Positions 62,369-64,000 of a stretch of DNA of 64,000 bases are shown here, piece by piece. Where the stretch lies: assembly GCF_014648995.1 (NCBI RefSeq), contig NZ_BMSE01000011.1, positions 186,001 through 250,000 of the forward strand, in the 5' to 3' direction. The notes beneath the pieces are model-generated. The model did no database searches. It was not told the origin of the DNA and was given only the letters and a program-made list of their open reading frames with translations. Numbering within the stretch: position 1 is the stretch's first letter; each line of letters begins with the position of its first letter. The position numbers were made by a program, and so were the translations under genes. Source of the stretch: Streptomyces massasporeus. Lineage in GTDB: Bacteria; Actinomycetota; Actinomycetes; Streptomycetales; Streptomycetaceae.

Positions 62369-63337
62369 ATGGCCCTGTTCGACCTTCCTCTCGACGAACT
62401 CCGCGAGTACCGCAGCGCGGCCACAGAGCCCGAGGACTTCGACGCGTTCTGGTCCAAGACCCTCCAGGAGGCGCGCGTTCACGACCTGGACGCCCGCTTC
62501 GAACCGGTCGACACGGGCCTGTCCACCGTCCAGGTCTTCGACGTGACGTACGCCGGCTTCGGCGGTCACCCGGTCAAGGGCTGGCTGACGCTCCCGGCCG
62601 GGGCGGAGGGACCGCTGCCGCTGGTCGTGGAGTTCATCGGCTACGGCGGCGGGCGCGGGCTGCCGCACGAGCACCTGCTGTGGGCGTCCTCGGGCCGGGC
62701 GCACTTCGTGATGGACACCCGCGGGCAGGGCAGCGCCTGGGGCGGGGGCGGCGGCACGGCGGACCCGGTGGGCGGGGCGCCCGCGTACCCCGGTTTCATG
62801 ACCCGCGGCATCGACGCCCCGGAGAACTACTACTACCGCCGGGTCTACACGGACGCGGTACGTGCCGTCGAGGCCGCCCGCTCGCACCCCCTCACCGACC
62901 CGGCGCGCACGGTGGCCGTCGGTTCCAGCCAGGGCGGCGGCATCACCATCGCGGTGGGCGGCCTGGTCCCGGACCTGGCGGGCATCGCGCCGGACGTGCC
63001 GTTCCTGTGCGACTTCCCGCGCGCGGCAACGATCACCGACCGGCACCCGTACCGGGAGATCGGCCTCTACCTCAAGACGCACCGCGGCCGCACCGAGGAC
63101 GCCCTGCGCACGGTGTCCTACTTCGACGGCGTCCACTTCGCCGCCCGTGGCCGTGCCCCCGCGCTCTTCTCGGCCGCCCTGGAGGACCAGACCTGCCCGC
63201 CCTCGACCGTCTTCGCGGCCTTCAACGCCTGGGACCACGAGGACAAGTCGATCGAGGTCTACGACTTCAACGACCACGAGGGCGGCGGCCCCTACCAGCA
63301 GGCGGCCAAGCTGCGCTGGATGCGCTCGTACATCTGA
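62369..63337 (+). CDS. CE7 acetyl xylan esterase / cephalosporin-C deacetylase
   Basis: 322 residues. Start ALFDLPLDELREYRSAATEPEDFDAFW is typical. The oxyanion/loop motif MDTRGQGSAW, nucleophile motif GSSQGGG (Ser about 190) and catalytic His in DHEGGGPYQQ are present; the Asp is likely in VFAAFNAWDH-adjacent sequence. No signal peptide, so it is cytosolic and acts on imported acetylated oligosaccharides. Stands alone. Confidence 0.94.
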   Translation: MALFDLPLDELREYRSAATEPEDFDAFWSKTLQEARVHDLDARFEPVDTGLSTVQVFDVTYAGFGGHPVKGWLTLPAGAEGPLPLVVEFIGYGGGRGLPHEHLLWASSGRAHFVMDTRGQGSAWGGGGGTADPVGGAPAYPGFMTRGIDAPENYYYRRVYTDAVRAVEAARSHPLTDPARTVAVGSSQGGGITIAVGGLVPDLAGIAPDVPFLCDFPRAATITDRHPYREIGLYLKTHRGRTEDALRTVSYFDGVHFAARGRAPALFSAALEDQTCPPSTVFAAFNAWDHEDKSIEVYDFNDHEGGGPYQQAAKLRWMRSYI

Positions 63338-63448
63338 TCCGGCCGTTCACCGCCGGCGGACTTCCACCCGGTCCGACCAGTCGGTACGTTCTTCGCGCCC
63401 GGGCCGCGACGCGGCGTCCCGGGCCCGGGACGGTCGGCGGAGGGGCTC

Positions 63449-64000
63449 ATGTCCGAGAACGAGGCACAGGTGCACGGTCACTGCGACGCGCGGTTCACCG
63501 CGGTTCGCGAGGCGTTCGAGGAGAACTTCCGGGAGCGGGGCGAACTGGGCGCCGCGGTGGCCGTCACCGTCGGCGGCGAGACCGTGGTGGATCTGTGGGG
63601 CGGCTGGGCGGACGCGGCCCGCTCCCGGCCGTGGGAGCGGGACACGCTGGTCAACGTGTGGTCCACGACCAAGGGGCCGGTGGCGCTGTGCGCGCACATC
63701 CTCGCCGACCGGGGGCTGCTGGACCTGGACGCGCCGGTGGCCGTGTACTGGCCCGAGTTCGCCGCGGCGGGCAAGGACAAGGTCCTCGTTCGGCACCTGC
63801 TGTCCCACCGCGCCGGTCTGGCCGGATTGCGGGAGCCACACTCGCTGGAGCAGCTCTGCGACTGGGAGCTGACCACACAGCGGCTCGCGGCGACCGAGCC
63901 CTGGTGGGAACCGGGCACGCGATCCGGCTACCACGCACTGACCTACGGCCATCTGGTCGGCGAGGTCGTGCGGCGGGTGTCGGGGCTGCGGCCGGGGGCC
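63449..64000 (+). CDS. Beta-lactamase-family serine hydrolase (N-terminal part)
   Basis: The first 184 residues; the gene continues past the right edge. VTVGGETVVDLWGGWADAARSRPWERDTLVNVWSTTKG includes the SxxK motif STTK. LVRHLLSHRAGL and WEPGTRSGYHALTYGHLVGEVVRRVSG follow, with a Y-H-A at the YxN position, as in class C-like esterases (EstB type). AGGGG precedes ATG 63449. Substrate unknown. Confidence 0.9.
   Translation, partial: MSENEAQVHGHCDARFTAVREAFEENFRERGELGAAVAVTVGGETVVDLWGGWADAARSRPWERDTLVNVWSTTKGPVALCAHILADRGLLDLDAPVAVYWPEFAAAGKDKVLVRHLLSHRAGLAGLREPHSLEQLCDWELTTQRLAATEPWWEPGTRSGYHALTYGHLVGEVVRRVSGLRPGA

Overview
The window is high-GC actinobacterial chromosome, most likely Streptomyces. 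Signs are strong G/C third-position bias, many GTG starts, lipoproteins with Pro/Ser/Thr tails, a DUF6479-type protein, a DasR-like operator, a dispersed Streptomyces-type palindromic repeat, and long GC hairpins without U-tracts as terminators. I see no rRNA, tRNA, CRISPR array, insertion sequence or phage.

Layout. (1) 1-13.4 kb: a partial MFS transporter, then a minus-strand stress supra-operon running 11363 to 1251: YflT-like stress protein, dnaK, grpE, CbpA-type dnaJ, CbpM/MerR-like modulator, clpB, thioredoxin, UBP zinc finger, cyclic-nucleotide-binding/TrxR-like flavoprotein, hsp20. A PucR-type regulator diverges from its head. It looks like a second, accessory proteostasis set. (2) 13.4-24.4 kb: acyl-CoA dehydrogenase, Cys-rich copper-storage-like protein, SigE-family sigma factor with a membrane partner, a GT2-GtrA/GT-C glycosyltransferase pair, an NCS1 permease with a Cys-rich tail, small lipoproteins and an Rv1733c-like membrane protein. 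(3) 24.4-28.3 kb: a frameshifted winged-helix gene, a lipoprotein, a RibD-like reductase and an LLM flavoprotein. (4) 27.1-36.6 kb: an organosulfur-scavenging island. A seven-gene minus-strand operon (LLM monooxygenase, GNAT, two solute-binding proteins, permease, ATPase, LLM) diverges from a second permease and a DszC/SfnB-like monooxygenase. Both arms carry candidate short Cys-containing leader peptides, the minus arm with a terminator-like hairpin behind it. I consider this the most interesting locus.

(5) 36.6-46.5 kb: AlkD-like protein, STAS-like protein, YbdK-type glutamate-cysteine ligase, LysR/EamA divergent pair, lipoproteins, and a large Tat-exported GH95 fucosidase with two discoidin-like inserts. 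(6) 46.6-50.9 kb: dhaKLM, a GH75 chitosanase, and a fibronectin-III lipoprotein behind a DasR-like palindrome. (7) 51-64 kb: PadR, FadH-type dienoyl-CoA reductase diverging from an unusual M20-like hydrolase around a perfect palindrome, PAS-GAF-SpoIIE phosphatase, PrmC-related methyltransferase, MarR, a sulfite-oxidase-fold molybdoenzyme plus its flavin reductase, a second Rv1733c-like protein, a CE7 esterase, and a serine hydrolase cut by the window end.
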